Source: Rhodovulum strictum (GTDB lineage: Bacteria > Pseudomonadota > Alphaproteobacteria > Rhodobacterales > Rhodobacteraceae). Taken from it: a stretch of DNA of 58,812 nucleotides. The notes beneath the pieces were generated by a model. The model worked only from the letters and a program-made list of their open reading frames with translations, was not told the origin of the DNA and searched no databases. Below are positions 33,060 through 41,685 of this stretch, piece after piece. The DNA is taken from contig NZ_WJPO01000024.1 of assembly GCF_009649175.1 (NCBI RefSeq), positions 1-58,812 on the forward strand, written 5' to 3'. The number at the start of each line of letters is the position of its first letter. Position 1 is the first letter of the stretch. The position numbers and the translations under genes were made by a program.

Positions 33060-33790
33060 GACAGTTCTCCTCTGAGCCGCTGGAACACGGCTGTCACGCG
33101 GGCGACATGCCCTTGGGTTTCTCGAAAGGGGGGAATGGTGCCATGGCGGGCGACCGCATCGGGCCCGGCATTGTAGGCGGCAAGCGCGAGCGCCGGATCG
33201 CCGAACCGCTCGAGCATCATCAGCAGGTAGCGCGCCGAACCATCGAGGTTCTGTGCGACGTCATGCGGATCGACGCCCAGATCGCGCGCGGTGTCGGGCA
33301 TGAGCTGACCAAGCCCGATGGCCCCGACAGGGCTCAGCGCGCGCGGGTCATAGGCGCTCTCGACCTCGATATTGGCGCGGTAGAACAATGCCCAATCACT
33401 GACCGACAGGCCGGCACGGCGAAGCCCTTCATGGCCGCCATAGCGCAGCGCCGTGGTCTCGATCGCGTGCAGGATCTCGGGGGCGGCACGTACGGTGCGC
33501 GGGGCGACAGCCGCAGCAACCCGGCCTGGCGGGCGCTCATCGGCATGCGCGTTTGGTCCTGCAAAGAGAAAGAGGCGATCCGCTTGCGCCTCGGCCGCAC
33601 CGTCAAACGCGCGCAGGAGGCTCCTGTCCTCGCTGACAGAAATCAGCCGGCCATCCGGGCCAACCGAGAAAATGAACCCGTCAGCCAGGGCCGGCGGCGC
33701 GGAACAGACGCCTGTACCCAGGGCAATGACGAGCGCGATCGCGCGGTCAGCTGTCCTTGACCAGAACCGGGCCGGTGCGCGGCGGGGCAA
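33056..33790 (-). CDS. virB1: VirB1-like lytic transglycosylase
   Basis: A protein of about 244 aa with a signal-like hydrophobic segment (AIALVIALGTGVCSAPPALA) and an SLT domain: NIEVESAYDPRAL (catalytic Glu in VES), GAIGLGQLMPDTARDLG, ALAAYNAGPDAVARHG. It would open peptidoglycan for the channel. The start is uncertain: no ATG or GTG fits well, and I use TTG at 33790 as the best in-frame choice; it overlaps the upstream gene. It overlaps virB2 by 4 bases. Confidence 0.75.
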   Translation of the reverse strand: MPRRAPARFWSRTADRAIALVIALGTGVCSAPPALADGFIFSVGPDGRLISVSEDRSLLRAFDGAAEAQADRLFLFAGPNAHADERPPGRVAAAVAPRTVRAAPEILHAIETTALRYGGHEGLRRAGLSVSDWALFYRANIEVESAYDPRALSPVGAIGLGQLMPDTARDLGVDPHDVAQNLDGSARYLLMMLERFGDPALALAAYNAGPDAVARHGTIPPFRETQGHVARVTAVFQRLRGELS

Positions 33791-34106
33791 CGCGGCCGGG
33801 GGCGGCGTGACGCTCGCGTCCGCCCTCGAGGAGCGGGATGCTGGCGCTTGTGCAGCCCATCTCGGCAAGGAAGCTGACAAGACCGACGATGGTCTTGAAC
33901 TCCCGCACCTTGAGAATGCTGCGGCTGGTGACGAGCATCTTGTCCGTGCGTCCGTCTTCCGCGACGGCCCGCGCAACCCAGGTGCCGTACCAGCTGTTGT
34001 GGCGTTTCTCGGCCCCTTCCTTGCAGACGACCTCGAGGAGGTATCCGTCGGCCAGGAGGCTGCGCAATCCGTCTTCTGTAACCACATTCGGTGCTTCTTC
34101 TATCAT
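33747..34106 (-). CDS. Hypothetical protein heading the VirB operon
   Basis: A 119-aa soluble protein (MIEEAPNVVTEDGLRSLLAD through KMLVTSRSILKVREFKTIVG), mixed alpha/beta with a basic, proline-rich tail (PGRVAPPRTGP). No signal peptide or membrane segment. It is first in the minus-strand VirB gene run, behind an AT-rich promoter-like region (34140-34260), and overlaps the virB1-like gene. A regulatory role is possible from its position, but I do not recognise the family. Confidence 0.6.
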   Translation of the reverse strand: MIEEAPNVVTEDGLRSLLADGYLLEVVCKEGAEKRHNSWYGTWVARAVAEDGRTDKMLVTSRSILKVREFKTIVGLVSFLAEMGCTSASIPLLEGGRERHAAPGRVAPPRTGPVLVKDS

Positions 34107-34301
34107 GGCTCCCGCTTCGGGTCCTTTCCTGGCTGGGGTGCAGCATCGGTCCCGCGGGGTCGCAACACCGCGGGCGATACAAAACAACGTGGACATTGGC
34201 AAGACAATAAAAGTGTATTGACGAAGATCGCCTTGCCCTGATAACGTCCCTATCTCATGACATAACAACATTAAAGGCACAAAAGGAGGTTTGCCCTGCA
34301 C

Positions 34302-34580
34302 ATGTCATGCGTGCGCAACGCCGTCGCCGCGCTGCTGCTCGGCCCGGCCTGCACGCAAGGTGCGATGGCCTTCCCCTGCCTGGCCCCCGACCCTCCGTAT
34401 CTCCCCCAATCGCCTGGGGACATGCGCGCCTTTGCCGATCTGCTCAGGGCGGATTTCGAGGGCTATTTCGCCGCGGTTCAGGCCTATTTCCGTTGCCTTG
34501 ATGACGAACGCGCGCGGGCCTTTACCGAGGCGCGCGAGGTCAGCGAGGCCTATGGGCGGTTCCAGCGCGCGCAGCAGTGA
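34302..34580 (+). CDS. Small secreted protein divergent from the VirB operon
   Basis: A 92-aa protein with a signal peptide (cleavage near AMAFP) and a short helical mature part (GDMRAFADLLRADFEGYFAA, FRCLDDERARAF). A GGAGG motif lies 12 bases before the ATG. It is divergent from the VirB operon across an AT-rich 200-base region that probably carries both promoters. The family is not recognised. Confidence 0.6.
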   Translation: MSCVRNAVAALLLGPACTQGAMAFPCLAPDPPYLPQSPGDMRAFADLLRADFEGYFAAVQAYFRCLDDERARAFTEAREVSEAYGRFQRAQQ

Positions 34581-34802
34581 GCGCGCCCTGAGGCGGAAAG
34601 GAGGGAATGTGTCCCGGCGGATGACAGAGGGGAGTGCCTCCCGAAACCGGCCGGGGTCCGGGGACTCGAGCGGCGCCGTACGGGCGCCCGGCCCCCTCGG
34701 GTCGAGGCATCCGATCCGCAGGTGATTCCGTTGCGATGAAATCCGATTGAAGTCGTGCAAGGTGTATTGTATCGGCCATGCTATTTTGTAGGGAGTCGAT
34801 AC

Positions 34803-35456
34803 ATGTCGCCATCGATCAGGTCACTCGCAACCATGGCGGTTGCGCTCGCGGTCAACATGCCAGCTGCCGCACCCGCCCAGAGCTATCAGGTCGATTGTGC
34901 GATCCTGCTCTGTCTGGCCGGAGGGTGGCCGGCATCGGCCCCTTGCGCCCATGCGCGCGCCGTCTTCATCCGACGGATCACGCCGTGGCCGGTGGAGCCT
35001 CCCCTGCAGATCTGGCGCTGCCCCATGGGCGCTTCGTTTGCCGCCCCGGCCCCGGCACCCCCGCTGGAGCGGCTCCACGACATTACCTTCCGGACCGGAT
35101 ACTCGATCGGCGTGCCGACCGCTCCCTTGCCCGTCCTGCCGGTCCAGGCCACCGAACAGGCCGATATCGACATCTCCGGCGACGCCTTCGACTTCGTGCG
35201 CAGCATCCGCGTCTTCCATATCCAGTTCCATCAGAAAGAAGACGGGGACGGTCACTGCATCCGCTCGGACGCGACCCGGCTCGGCTCCTACGGAGAACAG
35301 GGTGAATATCGCTGGGCCCGGTCGAGCGTGACGGCCGTTCCGCCGGCGTCCGCCCTGCCCCGCCCGAAGCATTGCGACCGGCTGGTCTACCGTTCGGTCT
35401 TCGTCGACTGGCGCGATCATGCGGGCAATTACGGTTTCGAAGAGGTCCGCTACTGA
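34803..35456 (+). CDS. Secreted protein of unknown function
   Basis: A 217-aa protein with a signal peptide (cleavage near AAPAQS). The mature part starts with Cys-rich YQVDCAILLCLAGGWP and contains further cysteines (WRCPM, HCIR, HCDRL), suggesting disulfides, followed by a beta-rich half (RVFHIQFHQKEDGDG, YRWARSSVTAV). Start: ATG at 34803 with TAGGGAG 7 bases upstream; the track frame starting earlier has no ribosome site. I have no family name for it; its place beside the VirB operon suggests a conjugation-linked envelope protein. Confidence 0.65.
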   Translation: MSPSIRSLATMAVALAVNMPAAAPAQSYQVDCAILLCLAGGWPASAPCAHARAVFIRRITPWPVEPPLQIWRCPMGASFAAPAPAPPLERLHDITFRTGYSIGVPTAPLPVLPVQATEQADIDISGDAFDFVRSIRVFHIQFHQKEDGDGHCIRSDATRLGSYGEQGEYRWARSSVTAVPPASALPRPKHCDRLVYRSVFVDWRDHAGNYGFEEVRY

Positions 35457-35694
35457 ACCTGCGCGGACCCGCGTTCATCGGGTTCGCCGCCTTGCAACCC
35501 TGCACGAGAGGCTGTGCATACAAACAGGAAAGGACAACGACGCCAGACCGTGAAGCCTGACGCCGCGCCAGAGAAACCCATGAACAAGCTTTCTCTAGCG
35601 CATATTCCGAACCTCTGCAACCGGCAAAGTTGTTTTGCTGGCATGAATGGTGTCTGCTTACGGTATTGCGTTGGTGCTCCCCGGAGGCCCAAGC

Positions 35695-36537
35695 ATGGAA
35701 CCGACCACTGGCCTGATCCTGCGACGGATCACGCAAACCGATCTTTCCGTCTCTGCCCACAAGCTCGCCACGCTGATCCTCGACGCCATCGCGTGGAAGG
35801 ACGGCTATAACGGATTGCCCCGCGGCACGGCCGCCTTCACCCTCTCGGCCCTGGCAGAGAAGATGGGTGTCTCGCGGCAGTATCTGAGCGTCCTGCTGAG
35901 CGAACTCGAAGCGTCCGACCTGAAGCTCGAGCGCCGCAAGCCCAACGGCAAGTTCGCCCCCTGGCTTTTTCGCTTCGCGGCCTTCGATGACGGCGAGCCA
36001 GCCCACGATGCAGTGTCAGACAGAGGCGACACATCACTATCTGGAGAAGATTCAAACAAAACTATCTTCTCGGGACGGATCAACATCGACGAAAGTCCGA
36101 ACGTGTTCCAGACCTGCTGGGCCGACCTGATCAAGGCTGCAAAGAGAACGCTGCCCTGCTGGAACGTCGACACCCAGGTGATCTGGGATCGGTTCCTTGC
36201 CTTCAATCGCGCAAGGGGCAATGTCGCGGTTCCGGCAGGTTTCCTGCTCGGCTTCATGCGCCGATGGCGCACATCGCCCGGCGCGGCGCCCCGGCCAGAG
36301 GAAGCTCTCGTGCCTCAGCGCGCCCTTGAGCCAAGGGAACGGGAACTGCTCGCGCAGATCAACGCCGCACCGATCGCCAATCGGGAGTTTCACGCCTCGG
36401 ATCTCTGCCGCGTCATCGGACAGGCGGCATATGATGCGCGCGTTCGCGACGTCATCCGGCAGTTCGGCTGCCCGAGGTTCACGGCAACCCTCGCGGTCCA
36501 TGGTCGGGCGGTCATGGCGGGGGAGATCGCGAGGTGA
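35695..36537 (+). CDS. Winged-helix protein, candidate replication factor
   Basis: A 280-aa protein. Residues about 10-80 form a winged helix (HKLATLILDAIAWKDGYNG, then FTLSALAEKMGVSRQYLSVL, with a wing KLERRKPNGKFAPW). The C-terminal half is helical (FLLGFMRRWRT, NREFHASDLCRVIGQAAYD). I chose ATG 35695 because GGAGG (35683-35687) precedes it by 7 bases. It overlaps the next gene by 4 bases, and that gene's product has a RepC-like tail, so a role in plasmid replication is suspected. A transcriptional regulator is the alternative. Confidence 0.6.
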   Translation: MEPTTGLILRRITQTDLSVSAHKLATLILDAIAWKDGYNGLPRGTAAFTLSALAEKMGVSRQYLSVLLSELEASDLKLERRKPNGKFAPWLFRFAAFDDGEPAHDAVSDRGDTSLSGEDSNKTIFSGRINIDESPNVFQTCWADLIKAAKRTLPCWNVDTQVIWDRFLAFNRARGNVAVPAGFLLGFMRRWRTSPGAAPRPEEALVPQRALEPRERELLAQINAAPIANREFHASDLCRVIGQAAYDARVRDVIRQFGCPRFTATLAVHGRAVMAGEIAR

Positions 36538-37139
36538 TCGTCGGCGCTGCGTGGCCTCGCCTGTCAACGGCCCGTCGACGACAGGATCATGCCCTGCCGT
36601 TCGAAATCGGGTGCGCGAATCTACAAGTCGCCACACAGGCTCCGGACGACGGAACCTCAATCCTCGATGACGAATTGGGGCAGGCGGGCGCCGGGGCGTG
36701 GCCGGACGTCCCCGGAACGCCCGGCGAACCGCGCACCGACAGGGACGCCGCTCACCGCTCGGACATCCTCGACAGGCTGACGCCCGCCCGGCTCTCCCAT
36801 CTTGCCTCCGAGGAGATGCGGCTCCATCTCGACATCCGGCGGCAGGACCGGCCGATCCACCGGCTGCATCCGCATGATTTCACCGTGGCGGCGATGATGA
36901 GACTGCCCGAGCTCGGCATCGATCCCGCAGCCTGGCGCGCCGCGACCCGGGCCATGGGAGAGGCCGCGGCCACGATCTGCGTGCTGCTGGCCGATGCCAA
37001 CCGCACCGCCCCCCTGCCCGTCCGAAATCCCGGTGGCTATCTTCGCGGCATGATTGCGGCCCACCACGCGGGCCAGCTCAATCTCGTCGGGGGGTTGATC
37101 GGGTTGACCGAGCGCCGTCGTCGCGAGGGGGCGGGTTGA
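36534..37139 (+). CDS. RepC C-terminal-like protein
   Basis: A 201-aa protein, start GTG at 36534 overlapping the winged-helix gene (GTGA). The C-terminal third reads WRAATRAMGEAAATICVLL, NPGGYLRGMIAAHHAGQL, LVGGLIGLTERRRR, which resembles the C-terminal NPGGYLRxL and AGxxxL pattern of alphaproteobacterial RepC replication initiators. The N-terminal half is variable. Together with its partner it could be a split or diverged initiator; the match is by eye only. Confidence 0.5.
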   Translation: MIVGAAWPRLSTARRRQDHALPFEIGCANLQVATQAPDDGTSILDDELGQAGAGAWPDVPGTPGEPRTDRDAAHRSDILDRLTPARLSHLASEEMRLHLDIRRQDRPIHRLHPHDFTVAAMMRLPELGIDPAAWRAATRAMGEAAATICVLLADANRTAPLPVRNPGGYLRGMIAAHHAGQLNLVGGLIGLTERRRREGAG

Positions 37140-37315
37140 TCGTGGTCGTCAAGGAAATCGTCACCACGTCGGGAGCATGCTCGCGGCCCTGCGATACTGG
37201 AGCTTCCGCATCAGCGACGATCCGGCAGGAGGGGTTTCAGCGATACAGCCTCGCAGCGGCCCGACCGCATTGTCCAGCCCGAACTCGGCATTCTGGACTG
37301 ACCGGCGGCCCCTGC

Positions 37316-38206
37316 TCACCCGCACCAGTCCCCGGGGGCCCGGGGGCAGCTGTAGGGGCCGCATCTGTAGCGCGCTGCGAGCCCCTCCGAGATCAGCACG
37401 TCGCCCACGTCGCGACCGTCGACATGCAGGCTGCCGCAGATACGCCCGAAATTGCAGGCACTGGTGCCCTCGGTCCCCGGCGGGCAGGCACAGGCAACCC
37501 GCTGAAACTCGATGCGCGCCGCGCCCTTCAGCATCTCCCGCAGCCGCTCGGTGGCGCGGATGCCGAGCTGGCGCTCGCGCTCGCAGCGCGGCGAAAACAC
37601 TTCGGGCGTGTTGAACCCGACAAGGCGGACCCGTCGGCTGTCCCCCGGAACCCGGATCGTGTCGCCATCGACCACCTGGATATCGCGGGCAACGAGCGCA
37701 ATGCGCGGATCGCTCTGCCGGGCGGGTGCAACGCTGATCCAGCCCCCCGCTCCCGGACCGGCCCGGGCGGTATCGGAACTGGCCGACAGGATGCCGTCAA
37801 TGTCGGTCTGGGCGAGAAGCATGGCAAAGACCACCGCGATGACACCCAGGGCGGCAGTTCTCATTCGGCGCAGCAGAGCGTTGCCGCGCCGTCGGCCGGG
37901 CGGGCGGCTTGCAGACCGCCGGGATCTGTCCTGTGGCGGCCGTGGCGACGAGCGCATCGGGCGTCCCGGACCCGATGCAGATGCCGGCGCCATGGAAGGG
38001 CCGGTGCGGTCCGCGCCGTCCGCCTGGCAGAGCCGCATCAGAAGTCCGTACTGCTTCGCGCTCAGCCTCGTTCTGCGGCCGTGACGATCGAGCCGGGCCT
38101 GCATGTCCAGCACAAAGCGCTGCTCCCACGCGCTCAGGGTTCCGGCAGCCAGCGCGCGCGCAATCCCCGCCTTTACCTCGTCCAGCTTGTTCTGCGAGAA
38201 CGCCAT
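37316..38206 (-). CDS. Membrane-anchored SNase-fold nuclease
   Basis: A 296-aa protein: an N-terminal helical region (MAFSQNKLDEVKAGIARAL), a Pro/Arg-rich linker, one membrane segment (AALGVIAVVFAMLLAQT, about residue 125), then an SNase domain with VVDGDTIRVPGD and VRLVGFNTPEVF. The Arg and Glu catalytic positions are kept, but Asn replaces the second Asp (DTPE to NTPE), which could lower activity. Cysteines in the last 60 residues may form disulfides. The start MAFSQNK is preferred over the longer frame from 38239. It is convergent with the RepC-like gene. Confidence 0.75.
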   Translation of the reverse strand: MAFSQNKLDEVKAGIARALAAGTLSAWEQRFVLDMQARLDRHGRRTRLSAKQYGLLMRLCQADGADRTGPSMAPASASGPGRPMRSSPRPPQDRSRRSASRPPGRRRGNALLRRMRTAALGVIAVVFAMLLAQTDIDGILSASSDTARAGPGAGGWISVAPARQSDPRIALVARDIQVVDGDTIRVPGDSRRVRLVGFNTPEVFSPRCERERQLGIRATERLREMLKGAARIEFQRVACACPPGTEGTSACNFGRICGSLHVDGRDVGDVLISEGLAARYRCGPYSCPRAPGDWCG

Positions 38207-38520
38207 CCCTGCACCATCAGTACGGTTCGAACCATGCAATCGAGACCTGCTAGATCACCGGGATGGCCGGATTTGGGCAACCTGACCGATCTGCGACACT
38301 CTGGCATCCGGAGGACGCAGATCGCCCGCGGCTCCAGGCCTCCCCGCAGCCGGCTGGGCCGCCGCCGCGATGCGCGCATAGCGCGGTTGATCGAGGAGAT
38401 CCCGACAGGGCGCCGGGATCGCGCCCGCTTGGGTCGCGCCGGGGATGGCGGCGCGTCGGCTCTTTCGATCCGTGGCCCCGGGGGGATTCGTCGCCGGGCT
38501 CCGAACGCCCCCGCGGCGGT

Positions 38521-38541
38521 GGGGGAACCGCCGGTTCCCCC
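38521..38541. other. Perfect 21-bp palindrome upstream of ardC
   Basis: Ten-base arms GGGGGAACCG and CGGTTCCCCC surround a central C. It adjoins a larger imperfect inverted repeat (38539-38574 with 38625-38656). No gene is evident in 38240-38786. These structures could act as a terminator, a single-strand origin or a hairpin promoter. Confidence 0.5.
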
Positions 38542-38656
38542 ATGCAAGTCGGCCGCTGTCCGGCCCGGAAGGGGTGTCCCCGTCTTCCTCCGCCTCCGGC
38601 TCCGTGCAGACGGGTGATCCCCCTCCCCTTCCGCGCCGGCAGCCAACTTGCATGGG
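38539..38656. repeat. Imperfect inverted repeat, arms about 32-36 bases
   Basis: The left arm (38539-38574) starts CCCATGCAAGT and ends CGGAAGGGG. The reverse complement of 38625-38656 starts CCCATGCAAGT and ends CGGAAGGGG, with a few substitutions and a 4-base indel between. The loop is about 50 bases. In single-stranded DNA this would fold into a long hairpin 130 bases before ardC. Confidence 0.6.
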
Positions 38657-38786
38657 CCCCCCTCCTGCCCTCGCCGGGAGGCAGTCCGGCAAGAGAGGCG
38701 CGCGCAGGGCGCGGCTCACTTGCCAGACCGCCCAACAGTTTCGGCAAAAGACCGGACACGGGCGCACCACAAAGGAGCGACAGAAA

Positions 38787-39637
38787 ATGGCTGCTGAGAA
38801 ACTCGACATCTACCAGCATGTGACCGACCAGATCATCGGCCAGATCGAGGCGGGAACCCCGCCATGGCGCCAGCCCTGGACCGGCGGCCAGTCCGGCGTC
38901 CACTTCCCCGTCCGCCACAATGGCGAGGAGTATCGCGGGATCAATGTCCTGATGCTCTGGGCGACCGCGGCGCGCAAGGGCCACGTCTCGGCGCGCTGGA
39001 TGACCTATCGGCAGGCCCAGGAGCTGGGCGGGCAGGTCCGCAAGGGTGAGAAATCCGCCATTGTGGTCAAGTACGGGACCATCGAGCGGGAAGACGAGGA
39101 CGGCGAGGAGCGCAGCATCCCCTATTGCCGCGCCTACCGGGTGTTCAACGCCGACCAGATCGAGGGTCTGCCCGAGGCCTGTTACATCCGGCCCGAACCC
39201 CCGCGCGATCTCGGCACGACCGCGGACCCCGCGCTGGACGCCTTCGTCCGGGCGACGGGCGCCGTGATCATCACGACCGAGACCACATCCACATGCCGCC
39301 CATCGGCACGTTCTTCTCGGCCAGCGGCTATTACGGCACGCTCGCCCATGAACTGACCCACTGGACCGGGGCCGACGCGCGCCTGGCCCGGATCCGGCGG
39401 TTTGCCGACCGGAAGACCTATGCCTTCGAGGAACTGGTCGCCGAGATCGGCGCCTGCATGCTCGCTGTCCGGCTGGGCGTCGAGCCGCAATTCGACCAGA
39501 GCGGTGCCTATGTGGAAAGCTGGCTTGCGGCCCTCAGGCAAGACAAGCGCGCGATCTTCCGCGCCGCTTCGGAAGCCGAGAAGGCGGTGGATTTCATCAT
39601 GGCGCAGGCCGGCAAGGAAACGGAGGCAGCCGCGTGA
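38787..39637 (+). pseudogene. ArdC-type antirestriction protein, frame-broken
   Basis: The first frame (ATG 38787, AAGGAG 9 bases upstream) gives the N-terminal ssDNA-binding domain (DIYQHVTDQIIGQIEAG, RGINVLMLWATAARKG) to ALDAFVRATGAVIITT. The rest, IHMPPIGTFFSASGYYGTLA followed by the zincin motif HELTH and ending EKAVDFIMAQAGKE, is in another frame up to 39637. The join is near 39285, and about 10-12 conserved residues normally found there are also missing, so this looks like a deletion rather than a one-base error. ArdC proteins protect incoming plasmid DNA from restriction. The N-terminal domain alone could still be made. Confidence 0.75.
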
Positions 39638-39825
39638 GCGGCCCCCCTGCCCCACGTCTCACTGCGCCGCGCGAAACCATGGGCGGCTCGTCGATGGTGA
39701 TCTGTACCGTGCCGATGACCGCTCTGGGAGGCGGGCGGATCGCACTTCAGGCCATGGCGGTCTCGACCGGCCTGCCCTTCACGCTGGTGCTGCTGGCGGC
39801 CTGCTACGTGATCATCCGCGGCTAG
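39634..39825 (+). pseudogene. C-terminal remnant of a BCCT-type transporter
   Basis: A 63-codon frame that overlaps the ardC stop (GTGA). Its second half, RIALQAMAVSTGLPFTLVLL followed by ACYVIIRG and a stop, matches the last membrane segment of betaine/choline/carnitine transporters. The beginning is unrelated. Too short to be a transporter; probably debris left by recombination. Confidence 0.5.
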
Positions 39826-39960
39826 CTGAACGAGCCGCGCCGAGGCTTCGTCCCGGTGCCGACCGGTGTTCGGCCGCGTAACCACCGAGATCAGTTGCCG
39901 GCAAACCCGGCGCGGTTCACAACCGAGGCCAAAACGTATCCGGTCAGGACGATCCTGCGA

Positions 39961-40530
39961 TCAAAGCAGGTCGGCGAATTGCTCCAGATCGGCAACCGTG
40001 GCGACCAGCCCTTGCTGCGTCAGGATCGCGAGATACTCGTCAACGCTTTTAGGCGGGTTCTTCAGACGCGCGCGAACTCTGCGCAGCGCCGAGCAAACAA
40101 GACCGGGCGCGAGAGAAAGTTGATTTCGGAAGAAATCGTCCGGATGCTGGGTCTCTATGCCGAAGGGCGCAAGGGCCTCTGGTGGGAAGTCCTTCAGGTT
40201 CTGGGTCAAGATGGCGTCACAGCGCCCGATGATTGCGGCCGCCAGAACGTGGCGATCATCGGGGTCGGGTAATGTGATGGCCGGCACCAAGGCCTCATAG
40301 CCGGTGACCAGACAATCGCGTGTGGCCCTGTCCATCAAGTCGCGGGTTCGCTCCAGCGCCGCCCGCTCCCGATGAGGTTCGTTACGCAGAAGAGCGTCGA
40401 TCCATTCCCGATGGATGTCGGCCGTCCACTTGGCCTTGAAAAGGTCCGTGACCGCCAACTGCATCAGCGCATCGCGCATCGGGGCGGGATATAGGACGTT
40501 CGCGTCGAACAGTACCGTGTACTGGCTCAT
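39961..40530 (-). CDS. PIN-domain toxin
   Basis: A 189-aa PIN-family ribonuclease-like protein: LFDANVLYP at residues 7-15 carries the first acidic residue, the middle has HREWIDALLRN, and PDPDDRHVLAAAI with ILTQNLKDFP gives the other acidic residues. PIN toxins cleave RNA and are held inactive by the adjacent antitoxin. It overlaps the antitoxin gene by 4 bases. Related proteins are annotated as PIN domain toxins of about 180 aa in alphaproteobacteria. Confidence 0.8.
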   Translation of the reverse strand: MSQYTVLFDANVLYPAPMRDALMQLAVTDLFKAKWTADIHREWIDALLRNEPHRERAALERTRDLMDRATRDCLVTGYEALVPAITLPDPDDRHVLAAAIIGRCDAILTQNLKDFPPEALAPFGIETQHPDDFFRNQLSLAPGLVCSALRRVRARLKNPPKSVDEYLAILTQQGLVATVADLEQFADLL

Positions 40531-40991
40531 CTGGACCCATAGCCCATGTCCTGCTCTTGAGCGTCCGCGGCCAGTTGATCGAGCACCGCTTCGCGCTCGC
40601 TGTCGATCGCGGCCTTGTAGGACATCACGTCCTCCATGCGGACGCGGCGATGCTTGCCGACCTTCCGATGCGGGATGCTGCCATCCTCGAGCAGCTTGAT
40701 CAGGAACGGCCGCGAGACGTTCAGGACCTCAGCTGCCTGCACTGTCGAGAGCTCGGCGTTCTCGGGGATGAGGGTGACCCCGCGCCCCGCTGCCATCGCC
40801 TCAAGGATCTCCATGAGCAGCGACACGGCGCCCGCCGGAAGCTCGATCGGCGTCGCCTGTTCCGAGTCTGTAACGCGAAGCTTCAACGGTGCCCGCGCCT
40901 GCACATAGCGTGACAACGCCTGCCCAGAGACGCGCGCGATCGCCGCGTCCTGCGGTGTCGGTGGCAGGTGCCGGTGTGCCAACATGGCCAT
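40527..40991 (-). CDS. Excisionase-type HTH antitoxin
   Basis: A 154-aa protein with a MerR/excisionase-like helix-turn-helix at residues about 80-130 (ELSTVQAAEVLNVSRPFLIK, then GSIPHRKVGKHRRVRMEDVM). The acidic C-terminus (EREAVLDQLAADAQEQDMG) probably wraps the toxin. It precedes the PIN gene with a 4-base overlap, the normal antitoxin-first order, and would autorepress the operon. Confidence 0.8.
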   Translation of the reverse strand: MAMLAHRHLPPTPQDAAIARVSGQALSRYVQARAPLKLRVTDSEQATPIELPAGAVSLLMEILEAMAAGRGVTLIPENAELSTVQAAEVLNVSRPFLIKLLEDGSIPHRKVGKHRRVRMEDVMSYKAAIDSEREAVLDQLAADAQEQDMGYGSR

Positions 40992-41106
40992 GATGGTGTC
41001 CTCTCCTTCCTCTGCTGTCTATCACCATATATGAAATAAGTGCATTAAGTGCAGCGGTTTTTGTGCAAATCCTGCTGCGCGCGGGCTCTGACACCTCTTC
41101 CCTGCG

Positions 41107-41685
41107 GCCGAGCGGCTTGCCGCCCCGCAGTCCGAGGCCGGACTGACGGTTGCCGCGCTTGCGGAGCGCATCCAGGAGGTCCATCCGGGCGTCGCGCAGA
41201 TCCGCCGGTCGCCCTCGGGCCGGATCACCGCCTACTGCTTCGATCAGGGCGCGCCCGGTGCCGCCGTGATCGACCCCGCGACCAGGCAGGACGTGGCCTC
41301 GGCCGACCCGAACCAGCTCGAGCGCTGGCTCACCAACCTTCATCGCTCGCTGTTTCTCGGTGACGGCGGGCGCATCGCCATGGCGACGGGTGCGGCTGTG
41401 ACGCTGGTCGCGCGGCGTATGGGCGGTTGGCGGCACTGGTTCGCGCCTCTGCGGGGTTCCCTCGCGGGAAGGCTGCACGTCGAGATCGCCCGGATCGCCG
41501 TTTTCGGCCTCATTTTGTCCTCCACCACAGCCCTCTGGATGACGGCGTCCACCTTCGGTCTTCTGCCCGACGGAGGCGCCATGCCAGCCGTCCCCGCCGA
41601 GGTCAGCGGTGAGACGGGGATCGCTCTGGACCAGATGGTCACGCTGCGGCAGACGCCCGTCGCCGAGCTCTCGGCCGAGGCCTAG
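41107..41685 (+). pseudogene. PepSY-associated membrane protein fragment
   Basis: The frame has no start codon near its homology (it opens after a stop at 41091). It reads LTVAALAERIQEVHPGVAQI, ERWLTNLHRSLFLGDGGRIA, RRMGGWRHWFAPLRGSLAGR and ALWMTASTFGLLPDG, which is a segment of a PepSY-TM protein. Full members continue well past AVPAEVSG, whereas this stops at 41685. A hydrophobic stretch expected before RRMGGW also appears shortened. Both ends are therefore lost. Confidence 0.65.

Noticed and set aside
34140-34260. Sigma-70 promoter pair between the VirB operon and the divergent secreted gene
   Set aside because: TTGACG with a 17-base spacer is present, but the -10 match is poor and alphaproteobacterial promoters are hard to call by eye; noted only as an AT-rich promoter region.
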